Shown in pieces: positions 1 to 11,346 of a DNA stretch of 64,000 nucleotides (position 1 is the stretch's first letter; each line of letters begins with the position of its first letter). This stretch comes from Ascoidea rubescens DSM 1968. Its lineage: Eukaryota > Ascomycota > Saccharomycetes > Ascoideales > Ascoideaceae. Location: positions 629,452-693,451 of the forward strand of contig NW_017962921.1 in the NCBI RefSeq assembly GCF_001661345.1, written 5' to 3'. Below the pieces are notes generated by a model. It worked only from the letters and a program-made list of their open reading frames with translations. It was not told the DNA's origin and searched no databases. Position numbers and translations under genes: made by a program.

Positions 1-350
1 ATTAGAATAGTAAATTAGGATTTTATAAATAATATATAGAGTAAAATTAATAAAAAAATAACAATAAGTTGAAATATTAAAAATAATGTTTTGTTACTGT
101 TTTTCAAGAATAGAAAACAATACAAAATAATGAAAAACAATTGATTATAAAAATATTAAGATAAACCTGAACAATACTAGTCTTGATGTAAAGATAAAAA
201 CCATCATGATAAAACGACAAAACAAAAATATCCACAAAAAATAATATAATGAGTGTTTTTCAAATTACCACCGATCTCAATTTATTGATTTACCCTTTCC
301 CTAAAAAAAAAAATTAACCCAATATATTTTTATATCCAATCAGTTTAGTC
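1..350. other. AT-rich intergenic DNA at window edge
   Basis: Very AT-rich sequence downstream of the minus-strand CBS/PB1 gene. It contains only A and T runs and no reading frame or RNA that I can support. It probably holds the 3' processing signals of the neighbouring gene. Confidence 0.5.
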
Positions 351-3302
351 TTATTTGCTTCTGCTAATAGTAAAGCCTACCAATATTCCCAAAGACAATA
401 CCACTGCAGCGCTTGCAAACAATATCTCCTTTTCAAATGAAAAAAAACCTTTGGACTCATCATCGTAAAATCCATCATCGTTTAAAGTCAACATTTTGAG
501 GTTTTTATTTTTTTGGTAGTGCAGCGATTGAGCCTGAGCCTTTCTTTTGGCAATTAATTTTGCAATGTTTCTTTTGTCTTTTAATATTAGAGACAGTTTT
601 TCAGCAGGATACTTGGAAAGAGCATAGTTTAATCCGCGGTCGTCATCTGAGTCTGAATTCTCACTTTCATCATCACTATTAACACGTTTCTTCGGATTGC
701 TTTTGCCCATTAAAATCAACTCAATATATTTATTTTCCATCTTTTTGTTGAAATCAATTGCTTCACTCAAATCATTATTGGTTTCGATTATGATTTCATC
801 GTCTTCATCATCAATATATACAATATTCTTTTTAGTTAATTTAACATGAACTTTTTCTTCAATTTTGTCTTTCAATCGGTCAAATAAACTCTCTTCCTTC
901 TTATCATCGTCTCCTTCAAAGGTCTTGGAAGATGAATCATTATGGATCATCAACTTTTTGTTAACAGGTTCGACAAATTTGATTTTATGAATTGATGTTG
1001 AGGGATTATCGAGATCTCTTATTTTAAAAATGTAAGTCTCTGTCTTTGGGGCTTCCCTTGTAAATGAAACTTGGGACATTGGTCTGTGATAAGGATTAGA
1101 AAAAGTTGACCCAACTTCAGAAGGAGCCATTTGAAAAGAAATCGAATCTTCTGGCAAAACATCAAATGATGTTCTTCTATTATAGTTACCATGACTAGTT
1201 TGAGGTATTAGTGGCGGAACCTGGTCTGCACGATCGGTTTCATGATCATAGTTCTCAGTTGCTGATCCGATACCATTTATCATTTCATCATCCATTGAAA
1301 AATCATTAAACTCGTCAATTCTTCTAATGGAACCAATGGATTTTGTGCTTCTGACAGTTATTGGGGTTTTCAAAAATTTTCCGTTACTGTTTCTCATTGA
1401 AGGTGTGTTGGAATTTGCAAACAATGGGCCTCCAGATGTATAACTTATATCGGAGACAGATGAAGCTGTATCTTCAAAGGTTCGGTCAACAGACCTCCAA
1501 AATCGATCCCAAGCAGGACCAGAGGAAGTCATTGAGGTAGAAGGAGTGTCAAAATGATTTTTCAAGTAACCTTGATGAATTGGTGATAAAGGTTGGGAGG
1601 CTGTTCTTTGTCTGTTGAAGTTTGGTGGGAAAAACTGATTTCTCGAATCAAAACTACTTTCAGAGTGCACGTCATCTGTTGTTAAGTACTCTTGATTTCG
1701 ATCAATATTTAACAAAAACTGCTGGTGGGTGTTCAAACTTTCGTCCTTTGATATAGCCTTATTCAATTGATTAAGTGCCATGCAAGTCAATTGTAAAACG
1801 TCAACAATTCCAATGATATTTTTGTCGTCATCAATAACCGGTAGATTCAAAAAATGACCATCATACATTAATTTTAAGGCCGATTGAACAGTTAGATCTC
1901 TATCAGCTAATTTTGGCTGAGTTGTCATGCATCTTGCAATTGTACAAGACTCAGGATCCAAGTCATTTGCTAATACTCTGAAAACAATATCCTTTGAGGT
2001 AAATATACCAATGACATTTGAGTTATTTTTGGTCAAGGTTCCATTGGCTAAATTAATTGAGGCAGGAATTTTATTAGTAGCACTGTCTTTGACTAGAACT
2101 GCAGTGCATTTATTTTTTCTCATTTGCTCTGCAGCAAATCTGATTGTTTGGTTGGAATCGATGAAAACAGGAGCAGGATGGTTGGGCTCATTGAGAACAT
2201 CATCTAAAGTTGGAGATTTCATTGAACTTATTAAATTCTTAATTTCGTCAACCAAATCAGGATTAATGAGTGAAGAGCCCTCACTTAAATTATCAATGTT
2301 CTCATTTAAATGCATGTTCATGTTCATGTTCAAATAATCGTTGTGCATTGAGTTTTCATTTTGAGAAACTTCTTTCAAAACATTATTTAAATTGTGAGTT
2401 GATTTAGCGATTTTTTCTAGTTTTAACATAACTTGGTTGAAGCATTTTGTTATGTCTAGTATACCAATGATCTTGTTTGGATTTGTATCATCCCTTATTG
2501 GTAAGTGTCTGAAGTTTCTCTTTACCATTAAATTTAGTGCATCACTAGCAGATAGGTTTGAGGGAGAACAGTAGGGATTTTTAGTCATAATGTCTTTAAC
2601 TTTAAGTAATTTTGGGTGTAAACCTTTTGCGATTACTCTGAAGGCTAAATCTTTTGTTGTGAAAATCCCAATAATTTTTTCGGCGATGGTCGCTTTGACC
2701 ATTACACAATGAATTTTTTGTTTGGACATTTTTTCTGATATTGAATAAACAGAATCTAGAGGAGAAACTATTAGAGGAGCATCTGGTTTTAAGGACATTA
2801 TGGTGCTTTTGTTTTTCAAGGTAGAGCTAAAGTTATTTGGTTGGTTGATGGAGATATTATTGTTGTTTATGTAGGGTTTTTGTTTTTGAGGTGACTGATT
2901 AATATTGCTAATGGAGTTAGCGTTTGAATTTGGTAGTGGTTGAGAGTTTATCAATGAAGAGGTTGATAAGATTCTTAATTTCTTGTTGAGTGAGTTGGGG
3001 TTTAAATTTGAATATGAATTTGAGATTGAGTTGGATTTTGATATTTGAATTTGAGATGGGTTTTGGAATGGATCTTCTGGAGAGGTGGTTGTCTTATCAA
3101 TATTAGCAGTGGATAGAGTATCCTCTTGGTCTAGGTCTAGGTTCTCTTTATTGTTCAAGTTATTTGTTTGGTCTATGTCTTGTTTTTGATGTGTCTCCTG
3201 TGTAGATTGAGTGTCCTGGGCAACTTGAGTGTCTGGGATATCTTGCACATCTGGAATAGCAGGCACAGTATTATTGTTCGATGCATCTAAATCAGTAGTC
3301 AT
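351..3302 (-). CDS. CBS/PB1 domain membrane protein (Mug70 type)
   Basis: A 983-residue protein with a low-complexity N-terminus (about 1-165), two CBS pairs (about 170-290 and 370-510), a Ser/Asn-rich linker, a PB1-like domain (about 770-865, with the acidic stretch DDEDDEIIIE) and one C-terminal transmembrane segment (about 957-979) ending in basic residues. CBS pairs usually bind adenine nucleotides, and PB1 domains mediate hetero-oligomerisation. Four CBS plus PB1 matches the fungal Mug70 family as I recall it; the molecular role is unknown. The last-20-residue hydrophobic segment suggests tail anchoring in an internal membrane (inference). The start is the ATG at 3302, with M-T-T-D following. 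Family assignment is fairly sure, function is not. Confidence 0.85.
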   Translation of the reverse strand: MTTDLDASNNNTVPAIPDVQDIPDTQVAQDTQSTQETHQKQDIDQTNNLNNKENLDLDQEDTLSTANIDKTTTSPEDPFQNPSQIQISKSNSISNSYSNLNPNSLNKKLRILSTSSLINSQPLPNSNANSISNINQSPQKQKPYINNNNISINQPNNFSSTLKNKSTIMSLKPDAPLIVSPLDSVYSISEKMSKQKIHCVMVKATIAEKIIGIFTTKDLAFRVIAKGLHPKLLKVKDIMTKNPYCSPSNLSASDALNLMVKRNFRHLPIRDDTNPNKIIGILDITKCFNQVMLKLEKIAKSTHNLNNVLKEVSQNENSMHNDYLNMNMNMHLNENIDNLSEGSSLINPDLVDEIKNLISSMKSPTLDDVLNEPNHPAPVFIDSNQTIRFAAEQMRKNKCTAVLVKDSATNKIPASINLANGTLTKNNSNVIGIFTSKDIVFRVLANDLDPESCTIARCMTTQPKLADRDLTVQSALKLMYDGHFLNLPVIDDDKNIIGIVDVLQLTCMALNQLNKAISKDESLNTHQQFLLNIDRNQEYLTTDDVHSESSFDSRNQFFPPNFNRQRTASQPLSPIHQGYLKNHFDTPSTSMTSSGPAWDRFWRSVDRTFEDTASSVSDISYTSGGPLFANSNTPSMRNSNGKFLKTPITVRSTKSIGSIRRIDEFNDFSMDDEMINGIGSATENYDHETDRADQVPPLIPQTSHGNYNRRTSFDVLPEDSISFQMAPSEVGSTFSNPYHRPMSQVSFTREAPKTETYIFKIRDLDNPSTSIHKIKFVEPVNKKLMIHNDSSSKTFEGDDDKKEESLFDRLKDKIEEKVHVKLTKKNIVYIDDEDDEIIIETNNDLSEAIDFNKKMENKYIELILMGKSNPKKRVNSDDESENSDSDDDRGLNYALSKYPAEKLSLILKDKRNIAKLIAKRKAQAQSLHYQKNKNLKMLTLNDDGFYDDESKGFFSFEKEILFASAAVVLSLGILVGFTISRSK

Positions 3303-3903
3303 TTTTGCTTATTGATATACTTGTAGATTGTGTTGTTGGTGGCTAATGACTGTTTGGGTACATGCAAAACAAGAGGAAAAAAAAAGCAAAATTTGTCTAT
3401 GGTCTAGCTCAAGATGGCAATCTAAATAATCAAAGTAACTTTAAATCAATTTTGGAACAAAGAAACAGTCTTTCAGGAACAGAAGGTGTAAGCAGTAGTT
3501 GAATGATTGTTTAAGATGGTCGAAGCCAGTTGAAACCAAGTGCGATTACGAGAAGTTGTTGGAGTATTGGAGACCCCCAGCGTAGTGATTGTAACTGAAG
3601 CAGCAGAAGAAGCAGCAGTTTCAGTTAAGGGAATATTTATCGATGAACAGTTGTGGAAGTTTGTAAACAGAGACTGGAATTTATTAATGTTGAATTTTAA
3701 TTTTGTTATCGAATATTTTTTCTAAGGCGGCCAATCAGTGTGTTTAAAATGGAACTTACGATTTACAGTGAGAAGAAGGAGAAGAAGCAGAAGGAACAGA
3801 AGAAAGAGAAGAAGCAGAAGCTGAAAAAGCACATAACATCGTTAATTGAACAGAGATACCAAAGTCAGAGAAAACAAAAAGAATCTAAATACTAATACAT
3901 ATG
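3303..3903. other. Intergenic: promoter of CBS/PB1 gene
   Basis: Lies between two minus-strand genes. It should contain the promoter of the CBS/PB1 gene and the 3' end of the upstream membrane-protein gene. There is a purine-rich imperfect repeat of GAAGAAGNAG type at about 3770-3830. No supported gene was seen. Confidence 0.45.
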
Positions 3904-5637
3904 CTACACACTGCCAGACACCAGGTCGTTGCTATTTTGATCCAAAATGTCTTTGAGAGTCTCTGAGAGACCACTGCTAATGGTAGAGTAATGCTCATCA
4001 TACTCGTCGTCGAGGTTGGTACTGCTACTGCTGCTGCTACTGCTGCTGCTGCTGTGTTTCTTTTGACTGGCGCTATTGGGACGAGTTGTGTTTCGACTTT
4101 GGTTCCTGTTTCTGTTTTGTTGGTGGCCATCGTCGCTCCCAGTGCCACTGCTGGCTAGTTTTATGGGGAGAGTGTTGAATCTTTTGATTGAGGATATTCT
4201 GTTTGGAGGAACTGCTTCTTGGTTTATGGTCGAAAGCAAGGACAGACTGGCCAGAATTCCGTTGCCATTGTTTGAAAAGATCAGTTTCGAGGGCAGTGTT
4301 GAAGTCAGGTTTTTGATGCCAATATTGTTATTAAGATTACCTATGTTTTTGGTTTTATTAACTGGAGTGTTGGGACGAGTATTAGAACGAGAGTTGGATC
4401 GAGAATTGGATCGAGAGTTGGCGAATACTTTGTTATTCCTATTCTTGGTGATAGGACTGGAGCTGGCAGAGCTCACAGAGGTAGTGGGATAAGTAGAAGT
4501 GGTTGATCTGAATGAATTTGTAGAGCTTATTGAAGTGGTTGAGTTGAGTGATTTGACTGAAGGATTTGAATTAGTTTGGCTAACGCTAGGTTGGTCATTT
4601 ATTAAGTCAATGTTCAGATTAATTTTTTTAATTTTCTTGATTTTTTTATTATTGTTACTATTTGATACATTAGTGGTGGAGATTTTGTTAAAATTTGATT
4701 TCTTTGTGCTGACGTTTTTAATGTTATTTTTAATAAAATTTGTGTTTTGTCTTTTTGGAGTGTTTATTTGAGTTTGAGTGTTTTGAATGTTTTGAGTGTT
4801 TTGTGCGATAGTTTGATTGGTACTTTCATCCAGTCCTTGATTTGTATTGGTATCTATATCATCAGTTGATTCAATAAGAGTAATTTTATTGATGATTTCT
4901 TTGTTTAAAAATTCTCTTTCAATGATACTGTTTTTAATATTACTTTTAATATTAGTAACAGAAGTAGATTTATAGATATTTTGGTAGGAAGTAATAAACT
5001 CATTTAAATCATTTAGTAGGTATTTTAGTGTATTATTTAGTTTTGATAAGATATAGGTTTTATAGTATAAAATAAATACTATTGATAGCAATACTAGTAA
5101 GTTATTCAAGGTAAACAAATCATTTTTAATTAATTTGTTAATGAACATTTGGTTATTCAGTAAACTGTCGCTAAAAAAACGACCTAGTTTTTTGTAAAGA
5201 AAACTGAGTATTATGGTGTCATAGTAGTTCCCAAAGCTGTCCAAGTAGTTGTCTAAACACTTCAAGTTATCAACAAGAAGAGAATTCAAGCGATTAAAAA
5301 AATTGGAGTAGTTTTGAGCAAGCACGTAATTTTCTTTGTAGAACTTGTTGAATACAATGATATTTCTCTCCATCAAGTCCAAGGACTGAGACAAATCGCC
5401 ATTTGGATCGAGGAATTGGTCCTGCGAAGAAGCATTAAGGAGCCTGCTCCTGGCAAGCCAGTCAACATAGCTCAGATAATGGCGTGGGTTGTTGTTGGTT
5501 GCTACCGGGATGGGAAAGGGAAGCGAGAGAGGAAAAGACGCCTGGGGAAGGTAGTGAAAGGGAACATTCTGGAGAAGAGGCCCCAAGTACGGAAACAACC
5601 AGAGCACAGCTGTGACGAGAAGGAAGGTGGCTAGCAT
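3904..5637 (-). CDS. Unrecognised membrane-anchored Ser/Asn-rich protein
   Basis: A 577-residue protein that I do not recognise. Its reading frame continues upstream to a GTG at 5667, but the first ATG is at 5637 and opens directly into a hydrophobic signal-anchor (MLATFLLVTAVLWLFPYL). A folded-looking region (about 45-180) rich in Tyr, Phe and Leu follows, then a second hydrophobic stretch (about 180-195, LLVLLSIVFILYY). The rest is a long low-complexity tail rich in Ser, Asn and Thr, including an SRSNSRSN-type repeat and a poly-Ser run near the C-terminus. Two hydrophobic segments with a large disordered tail suggest an ER, nuclear-envelope or plasma-membrane protein (inference). It is divergently arranged with NBP2. 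Confidence 0.7.
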   Translation of the reverse strand: MLATFLLVTAVLWLFPYLGPLLQNVPFHYLPQASFPLSLPFPIPVATNNNPRHYLSYVDWLARSRLLNASSQDQFLDPNGDLSQSLDLMERNIIVFNKFYKENYVLAQNYSNFFNRLNSLLVDNLKCLDNYLDSFGNYYDTIILSFLYKKLGRFFSDSLLNNQMFINKLIKNDLFTLNNLLVLLSIVFILYYKTYILSKLNNTLKYLLNDLNEFITSYQNIYKSTSVTNIKSNIKNSIIEREFLNKEIINKITLIESTDDIDTNTNQGLDESTNQTIAQNTQNIQNTQTQINTPKRQNTNFIKNNIKNVSTKKSNFNKISTTNVSNSNNNKKIKKIKKINLNIDLINDQPSVSQTNSNPSVKSLNSTTSISSTNSFRSTTSTYPTTSVSSASSSPITKNRNNKVFANSRSNSRSNSRSNTRPNTPVNKTKNIGNLNNNIGIKNLTSTLPSKLIFSNNGNGILASLSLLSTINQEAVPPNRISSIKRFNTLPIKLASSGTGSDDGHQQNRNRNQSRNTTRPNSASQKKHSSSSSSSSSSSTNLDDEYDEHYSTISSGLSETLKDILDQNSNDLVSGSV

Positions 5638-6017
5638 CGCGACGAGTGAGAAACAGTGCTTCAACACAGCTGCCCTTTCTGGGTGATTATATCTGCTTTT
5701 CCCAAAAGGTTTCCGTCAACACAAAACAGGCCGGACAAACGCACATCACTGCAGTCAGCTGTCGGTCTTCAACGCCGGGTGCTGTCCGTTGAAAACGGCG
5801 GGCATGTGTGCGCGTCCGTTGGCGCTGGCGGCATTTTCCGCTGAGACGGGCCGGCTCCTCGCCCAGATATATAAGGAAGCACTTCTCCAAAGTATCCAGA
5901 GTTGGCTCCAGCTCCAGCTTCAGGCTACTTCACAACTCTCCAGCACCTCTGTCGCCAGCACAGCCTCCAGGTTCTCTATTTGTTCTCTCACTTGCTTCTT
6001 CTGCCACCTCTCCTTCA
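5638..6017. promoter_or_regulatory. Divergent promoter, membrane protein / NBP2
   Basis: A 380 bp, locally GC-richer interval between divergent start codons. A strong TATA element (TATATAAG, 5868-5875) lies 143-150 bp upstream of the NBP2 ATG. The open frame across this interval starts only at a GTG (5808) upstream of the TATA box, so I treat it as untranslated. Confidence 0.6.
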
Positions 6018-7904
6018 ATGTCTTCTCTAGTGCTTGACTCCAGCACAGCTCCTGGCGACACTGCAAACACTGCTAATAATAGCGCCAACAACAACAACAC
6101 AAATGCCTCCCTTTCTTCGTCCAACAATCCCTCTGCCACATCAACCTCCAACAACAAGAGAAAGAGCAAAACCATTTCCACCATTTCCACCATTTCAAAC
6201 TACTCAAACTACTCTACCACCTCCTCAAATTTGATTCCTTCGTTGAGAAACTCTTATATTCTAGACTCCAAATTCAACGAAAACATTTCTTCAATAATTA
6301 AGATTTACGACCTAATCAGTGTTAAAGACTTTGGTTACAATGAAGACGACCCACTACATTACGGTCTAAGCAACTACGAATTGTATTTGAATAACCAACT
6401 AACCAACTCACAACTAAACTATTTTCAATCAAACAATAACAACATTTCAAATTCAAGTCCAAATCCAAATTCAAATTCAAATATCCCATCCAATACATCC
6501 GCTTCTCATAACCCTAATATTGACGAGATAATGGACGATGATGATAATAATAACAATAACAATAACAATAACAATAACAATAACAATAACTACAACTATA
6601 ACAGCAACTATGGATCAAATTACAAATACAATCAACTCACTGAAGATCTACACGAGGAAGAAGAGGAAGATGACGATGACAAATTTCACAGAAACAATAA
6701 AAACAAAAATAAAAATACAAACAGAAACAGAAGCAGAAACAGAAGCAGTAATCCAAACAATCGTTATTCCAACCTCTCCACTGTATCCACCAATAGTTCT
6801 AATTATAACTATAATTTCAATAACAGAATTTCAAACTCAAACCATAATGATAGCCCAATTCAAGCGTATGCCCTCTACGATTTCGTACCCGAAAACGATA
6901 ACGAAATTCAACTCAAAACTGGCCAATTTATTTACATCGTTTACAGACATGGCCAAGGTTGGCTAGTAGCTCAGGACCCAACCACTGGAAAAACGGGTTT
7001 AGTACCTGAACAATATGTTCAGCTAATAGTAGAAGAAGAGGAGGAAGATGAAAAAGATGATGATGACGATTATGACGATTATGACAATAACAATAATAAC
7101 AATAATGATAATAACAATAATAACAATAATAACAATAACAATAATAACAATAACAATAATAACAATAATAACAATAATAACAATAATAACAACAATAATA
7201 CTAATAATATAATTAATGATAATCAGAATCAATCTCAAATCAATCAAAATACTCAAAATACCCAAAACCAAAACCAAAACCAAAATCAACACCCAATCGA
7301 AATTATTACCAATAATATTCATAACAATGATAAACCAGACCTTATAAAAACTAACTCTAATAAATTACCAAATGATTTTTCATTAACAAGTCTAGAATCT
7401 GAAACTTCAGATCTACAAATCGATTCAACTGATTTAAAACCAGTTCCTGACATTTTCCACATGAAAAATAATTCCAACTCCAACTCAAATACAAATACTT
7501 ATAACAATAGACTAAGTGGCTCCAGATCTAGTGCTAGTGATCTCATATTGAATTCAAATTTTAAGTTTAATTTTAACTTCAATTATAACCCAAATAATAG
7601 AATCAACAGTTTAAACATGTCATCCAATAATAACGATAACGCTAATAACAACAATCGCAACATTCTTAATAACCCCGTCATTACAAATGATTTTGAGAAC
7701 AAATTGATTCACTCAGTGGATGATCAAGTCGATATCGATTATTCAACCGATGAAGCCGATAATGAGGGATGGATTGATGACTACGAATATAATAAAAACA
7801 TCAAGCAAGATAATATCGATAAAAATGTTCCAGAAGAAAGCATGAGTCCTACAAAACGAAAATTAAAAAACCTAACCAAAAAATTGAACAATTTAAGATC
7901 TTAA
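6018..7904 (+). CDS. NBP2: Nbp2-type SH3 adaptor protein
   Basis: A 628-residue protein with one SH3 domain at about 281-340. It holds the ALYDF motif, the acidic ENDNE RT loop, GQGWLVAQ around the conserved Trp, and the GLVPEQYV end. The SH3 closely resembles S. cerevisiae Nbp2, the adaptor that recruits phosphatase Ptc1 to the Hog1, Slt2 and Bck1 pathways. The rest is low complexity: long poly-Asn runs at about 175-190 and 360-400 (AAT/AAC repeats), acidic patches, and a basic C-terminus (SPTKRKLKNLTKKLNN). S. cerevisiae Nbp2 is much shorter, near 236 residues, and the difference is mostly Asn-rich insertions. The ATG at 6018 was chosen because it follows the TATA box at a normal distance. 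Confidence 0.85.
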   Translation: MSSLVLDSSTAPGDTANTANNSANNNNTNASLSSSNNPSATSTSNNKRKSKTISTISTISNYSNYSTTSSNLIPSLRNSYILDSKFNENISSIIKIYDLISVKDFGYNEDDPLHYGLSNYELYLNNQLTNSQLNYFQSNNNNISNSSPNPNSNSNIPSNTSASHNPNIDEIMDDDDNNNNNNNNNNNNNNNYNYNSNYGSNYKYNQLTEDLHEEEEEDDDDKFHRNNKNKNKNTNRNRSRNRSSNPNNRYSNLSTVSTNSSNYNYNFNNRISNSNHNDSPIQAYALYDFVPENDNEIQLKTGQFIYIVYRHGQGWLVAQDPTTGKTGLVPEQYVQLIVEEEEEDEKDDDDDYDDYDNNNNNNNDNNNNNNNNNNNNNNNNNNNNNNNNNNNNNNTNNIINDNQNQSQINQNTQNTQNQNQNQNQHPIEIITNNIHNNDKPDLIKTNSNKLPNDFSLTSLESETSDLQIDSTDLKPVPDIFHMKNNSNSNSNTNTYNNRLSGSRSSASDLILNSNFKFNFNFNYNPNNRINSLNMSSNNNDNANNNNRNILNNPVITNDFENKLIHSVDDQVDIDYSTDEADNEGWIDDYEYNKNIKQDNIDKNVPEESMSPTKRKLKNLTKKLNNLRS

Positions 7905-8860
7905 TTAAGACCTTCATCTAATGTCTAATTTACCATTTCAATTTAAATTGGATATCATTAATCTTTTAATTCGTATCAGCAATTTACATTAATCTACTAT
8001 TTATTTCCAAGTATATTTTTTCTATGATTTGTTCTTTGTTTCTTTTTTTTGTTGTATTGTTATCAAATTTTATGAAGTTTTACTTTTTTCTCATTCTTTT
8101 CTTGTTTTTAGATTCTCATTTAATTTTGTTTTTTTATTTGTCTATTTACCTATCTATTTATCTACCTATTTACTTTTACTATTTCTATTATCCCATTTTG
8201 ACTTGATATTTTACTTTTTAACTATTTTGTTATCCCTAGTTTCCTTATGAACTGACATTTTCATCCCTTTTTGTTGCCTAATTAATTAATACCTCTGCCT
8301 GCCGTTGATTGTTTCCTAATCAGTGTTTTCCAGTGTTCTTTTCAATTCGAAGTTTGTTTTATTTTTGTCCCCTTTCAGTTTTCTCCAAATATTGAAATGT
8401 TTGCAATTTCGTACGTTTTTTCGCAAAATACACAGAAAACCCCAAACCATAAAGGTGCAAAGGTAAATAAACACAAAAAGTAAACAAACAGAGCTCGCGC
8501 GCAGACAGACGCTGGATGATGTAGGTTGCAACATCCGCACGCAATAAGACATTCACACGCGTCTAGCATTGCAGTGCGTTCTCCCGCATGGTACCGCGCA
8601 TGAGCACGGATCACGTTTTTCCCGAGCCACTGGAACTGGGGGTTTTTCTGCGAGTTTCGTCTTTTTTTTGTTTTGAGATGCTAATTTGATAATATCATCA
8701 TTGTAAATATTGTTCTTATCAGATCGATAATCACTACCATAACCACCACCATAACCACCTTTATATCCAGGTGCTCCTCCAGCCTCTTTGCAGCGTCTTG
8801 TTCCACCGCCAGCTCATCCAGCTTTCATGTCCAATCTATGTCCAACACATTGCTGCTAAG
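7905..8860. other. Intergenic: NBP2 3' end and HAP2 promoter
   Basis: The left half is T-rich 3' flanking sequence. The right half is the HAP2 promoter, with an unusual GC-rich patch at about 8490-8660 that includes an ACGCGT site near 8558. The hydrophobic frames across the T-rich part are composition artefacts. No RNA gene seen. Confidence 0.45.
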
Positions 8861-11083
8861 ATGTCCCAGTATTCCAACTACTCTCTATCCGATCCTCAAC
8901 CTTCACCAACTAATGCCAATGTTTTGAATTCCAATCTCCCTAATCCTGCTTTGGCATCTGCTAGTCTGAATCCTAATGCTACCGCTGGCCTCAACAATAA
9001 CAGCAACAGCAATAACAATCCTAATACTCAGAACTACTACCACGATGACACCTTTTCCATATCTCTAATGAACAATACCGGTAACAACAACAACAACAAC
9101 AACAATAATAATAATAATAATAACAATCCTAGCAATATTCACAACAACAATAATAGCAACAATATCAATAACACTAATGGTAACCAACAAAACCACGAGT
9201 TTTATTCCCAGTACATGCAACAACAACAACAACAAAACTCCTCTAATCAAAACCAAACATCTTCAATTGCAAACAGCTCCAACACCAACAATAACGAACC
9301 CATGTCTCCATACCAAACACTGCCCATCGAGCATCATTTGCAACAGCCTCAGATGCAACCACCCTCTCCCCAACAAAACCAACTACAATTGCCTGTCCAA
9401 GTTCCTGGTGTTCCTCCAGGAGTCCAGGTTCCAATTCCTGTTCCTGTTCAGGTTCCTATTCCACAACCACCACCTCCCTCACAAGAACAGCCTTTTTATG
9501 TCAATGCGAAACAATATCATCGAATTTTAAAAAGAAGAATTGCTCGAGCCAAATTGGAAGAAAATTTAAAAGTTCAAAGAGGTAGAAGACCTTATTTACA
9601 CGAATCAAGACACAAACATGCAATGAGAAGACCAAGAGGTCAAGGTGGGAGATTCCTAACTGCTGCTGAAATCATAGAAAGAGAAAAGCAGAAAAAATTA
9701 CAAGAGGAACAATTGAAAAAAAACAACGATAATAATCTCAATATACCTGACATTTCAAATCAAATCTCCAATATCACCAACAACGTTAATAACAATGTTA
9801 ATAAAACCTTGAATAATAACAATAATAGTATTATCAACAGCAATAGTATTATCAACAGCAATAGTATTATCAACAACAATAGTATTATCAACAATAATAT
9901 TTCTATATTAAACCCAATGAATATGCCCAATATTAATGCTCAAAATAACTTTAATAATAACAATCAAAATAATAATTCGAGTTTCAATCAAATTAATAAC
10001 GAAAGCGAAGACGTGATTATGAATGATATGCCTAAAATAGCAGAATTGAAACATAACTTAAATCATATTAATAACATCAGTAACAATGAAATTAGAAAAG
10101 TTGATAAAATCAATCAAAATCAAAATCAAAATAAAATTAAAATTAAAAATAGCATTAATATACCAGAAAATATAACTTTAAAAGTAGATAATGAAAATAT
10201 TAATATTAATATTAACACTAACAATGATGATTTAAAATTTGAAAATTCAATTCAAAAAACTACTCTAGTAAATGAAACTGTAAATAAAACAACAGTAAAT
10301 AATCCTTTGGATCAAAATTCCCTTAAAGAATCAGCTGTAGAATCAGCTGAAAAAATTGAAAAAGAAACTACTGGGAATGAAAATACTGAAAGCGAAAATA
10401 CTGAGAACGAAAATACCAAGAACAAAAATACTATTGCAAAATCAAATGAAAGCCTGGGAAACCAATTGGAAGAAGATTTTGATATTCAAATGAAAGACAA
10501 AATAGATGATGAGGCGGTTAGGAGATTAACTGGGGAGACTGACGAGAAGAGTAAAAACGATACAGAGAAATCAAGTCTGGAAAATACTAAAAAAAGCCAA
10601 CAGGAAATTCAACAGGAAGAAAACAATAATAATAATGAGAATAATGAGAAAATTGAAAAAGTTAATGAAACATCAATTGAAAATTTCCATGTAGATCAAA
10701 AAGACAATAAAGAGGCCGAAAAAAATGAAAAAAATGAAAAAAATACGAATGGAAATAGCGAGGAGGCTTTGAAAAGTTCAAATCTGAATAAAAATGAAAA
10801 CGCAGAAAACAAAACTAATAATTTATCAAGTGTAAATAAAAACAATACTGAAGAAATGGAAATTGAAGTAGAAGAGGAAAAACTAACGGAAAATAAAAGT
10901 GAGAATAAAGAAAAAGATGAGAATGAAAACAATAAAGTGATAACTGAGAGTGATGAAGATAATAGTAGCAATGAAGTTGATAGAGTTAACGAAATTGATG
11001 AAATTGAAATTGAAATTGAAGTTGATAATAGTGAGTTAAATGATGAAGAGATTCTACAAAGAGAAACGATAAACGTCAATTGA
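8861..11083 (+). CDS. HAP2: CCAAT-binding factor subunit Hap2 (NF-YA)
   Basis: A 740-residue protein with the NF-YA core at about 209-271: a subunit-association helix ([20 protein letters not shown]), then the DNA-binding segment with [19 protein letters not shown] and GGRF. This is the CCAAT-recognising subunit of the Hap2/3/4/5 complex, which activates respiratory genes. The N-terminal part has poly-Asn, poly-Gln and Pro-rich runs typical of activators. The C-terminal half (about 290-740) is highly charged and Asn/Glu-rich, much longer than in S. cerevisiae (265 residues), with an 18-bp tandem repeat at 9824-9900. The longer frame begins with GTG at 8771; the ATG at 8861 has an A at -3 and starts M-S-Q-Y. 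Confidence 0.95.
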   Translation: MSQYSNYSLSDPQPSPTNANVLNSNLPNPALASASLNPNATAGLNNNSNSNNNPNTQNYYHDDTFSISLMNNTGNNNNNNNNNNNNNNNPSNIHNNNNSNNINNTNGNQQNHEFYSQYMQQQQQQNSSNQNQTSSIANSSNTNNNEPMSPYQTLPIEHHLQQPQMQPPSPQQNQLQLPVQVPGVPPGVQVPIPVPVQVPIPQPPPPSQEQPFYVNAKQYHRILKRRIARAKLEENLKVQRGRRPYLHESRHKHAMRRPRGQGGRFLTAAEIIEREKQKKLQEEQLKKNNDNNLNIPDISNQISNITNNVNNNVNKTLNNNNNSIINSNSIINSNSIINNNSIINNNISILNPMNMPNINAQNNFNNNNQNNNSSFNQINNESEDVIMNDMPKIAELKHNLNHINNISNNEIRKVDKINQNQNQNKIKIKNSINIPENITLKVDNENINININTNNDDLKFENSIQKTTLVNETVNKTTVNNPLDQNSLKESAVESAEKIEKETTGNENTESENTENENTKNKNTIAKSNESLGNQLEEDFDIQMKDKIDDEAVRRLTGETDEKSKNDTEKSSLENTKKSQQEIQQEENNNNNENNEKIEKVNETSIENFHVDQKDNKEAEKNEKNEKNTNGNSEEALKSSNLNKNENAENKTNNLSSVNKNNTEEMEIEVEEEKLTENKSENKEKDENENNKVITESDEDNSSNEVDRVNEIDEIEIEIEVDNSELNDEEILQRETINVN
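9824..9900 (+). repeat. 18-bp tandem repeat inside HAP2
   Basis: About four copies of an 18-bp unit (aatagtattatcaacagc and close variants), encoding repeated Ile-Ile-Asn-Ser-Asn-Ser-like hexapeptides in the disordered C-terminal half of Hap2. The copies differ by single bases, so this is an in-frame minisatellite prone to length change. Confidence 0.85.
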
Positions 11084-11346
11084 TAATAAATTACGTTAAA
11101 GAGATGAAAATAATAAACTGATATATATTTTTAATTTTTTTTTAATTTTTGATTTTAATTTTTGATCTTGTTTTATTTGTGTAAGATATATTAAGTTTCA
11201 TATTCAGGAGATAATTTATTTTCAATAAAAGTTATTTTTAGTGAAATATTTTAGTGAAATGTTTGTTTTTAAAAATGGAAAAAATGGCAGAAACAAGAGT
11301 TTATTAAAAGTGAGAAAGCTAGTAAAATTGATATATAATGTTTACA

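Noticed and set aside
5808-6017. A 70-residue N-terminal extension of NBP2
   Set aside because: It begins with GTG upstream of the TATA box (5868-5875), so it should not be transcribed; ATG 6018 is used.
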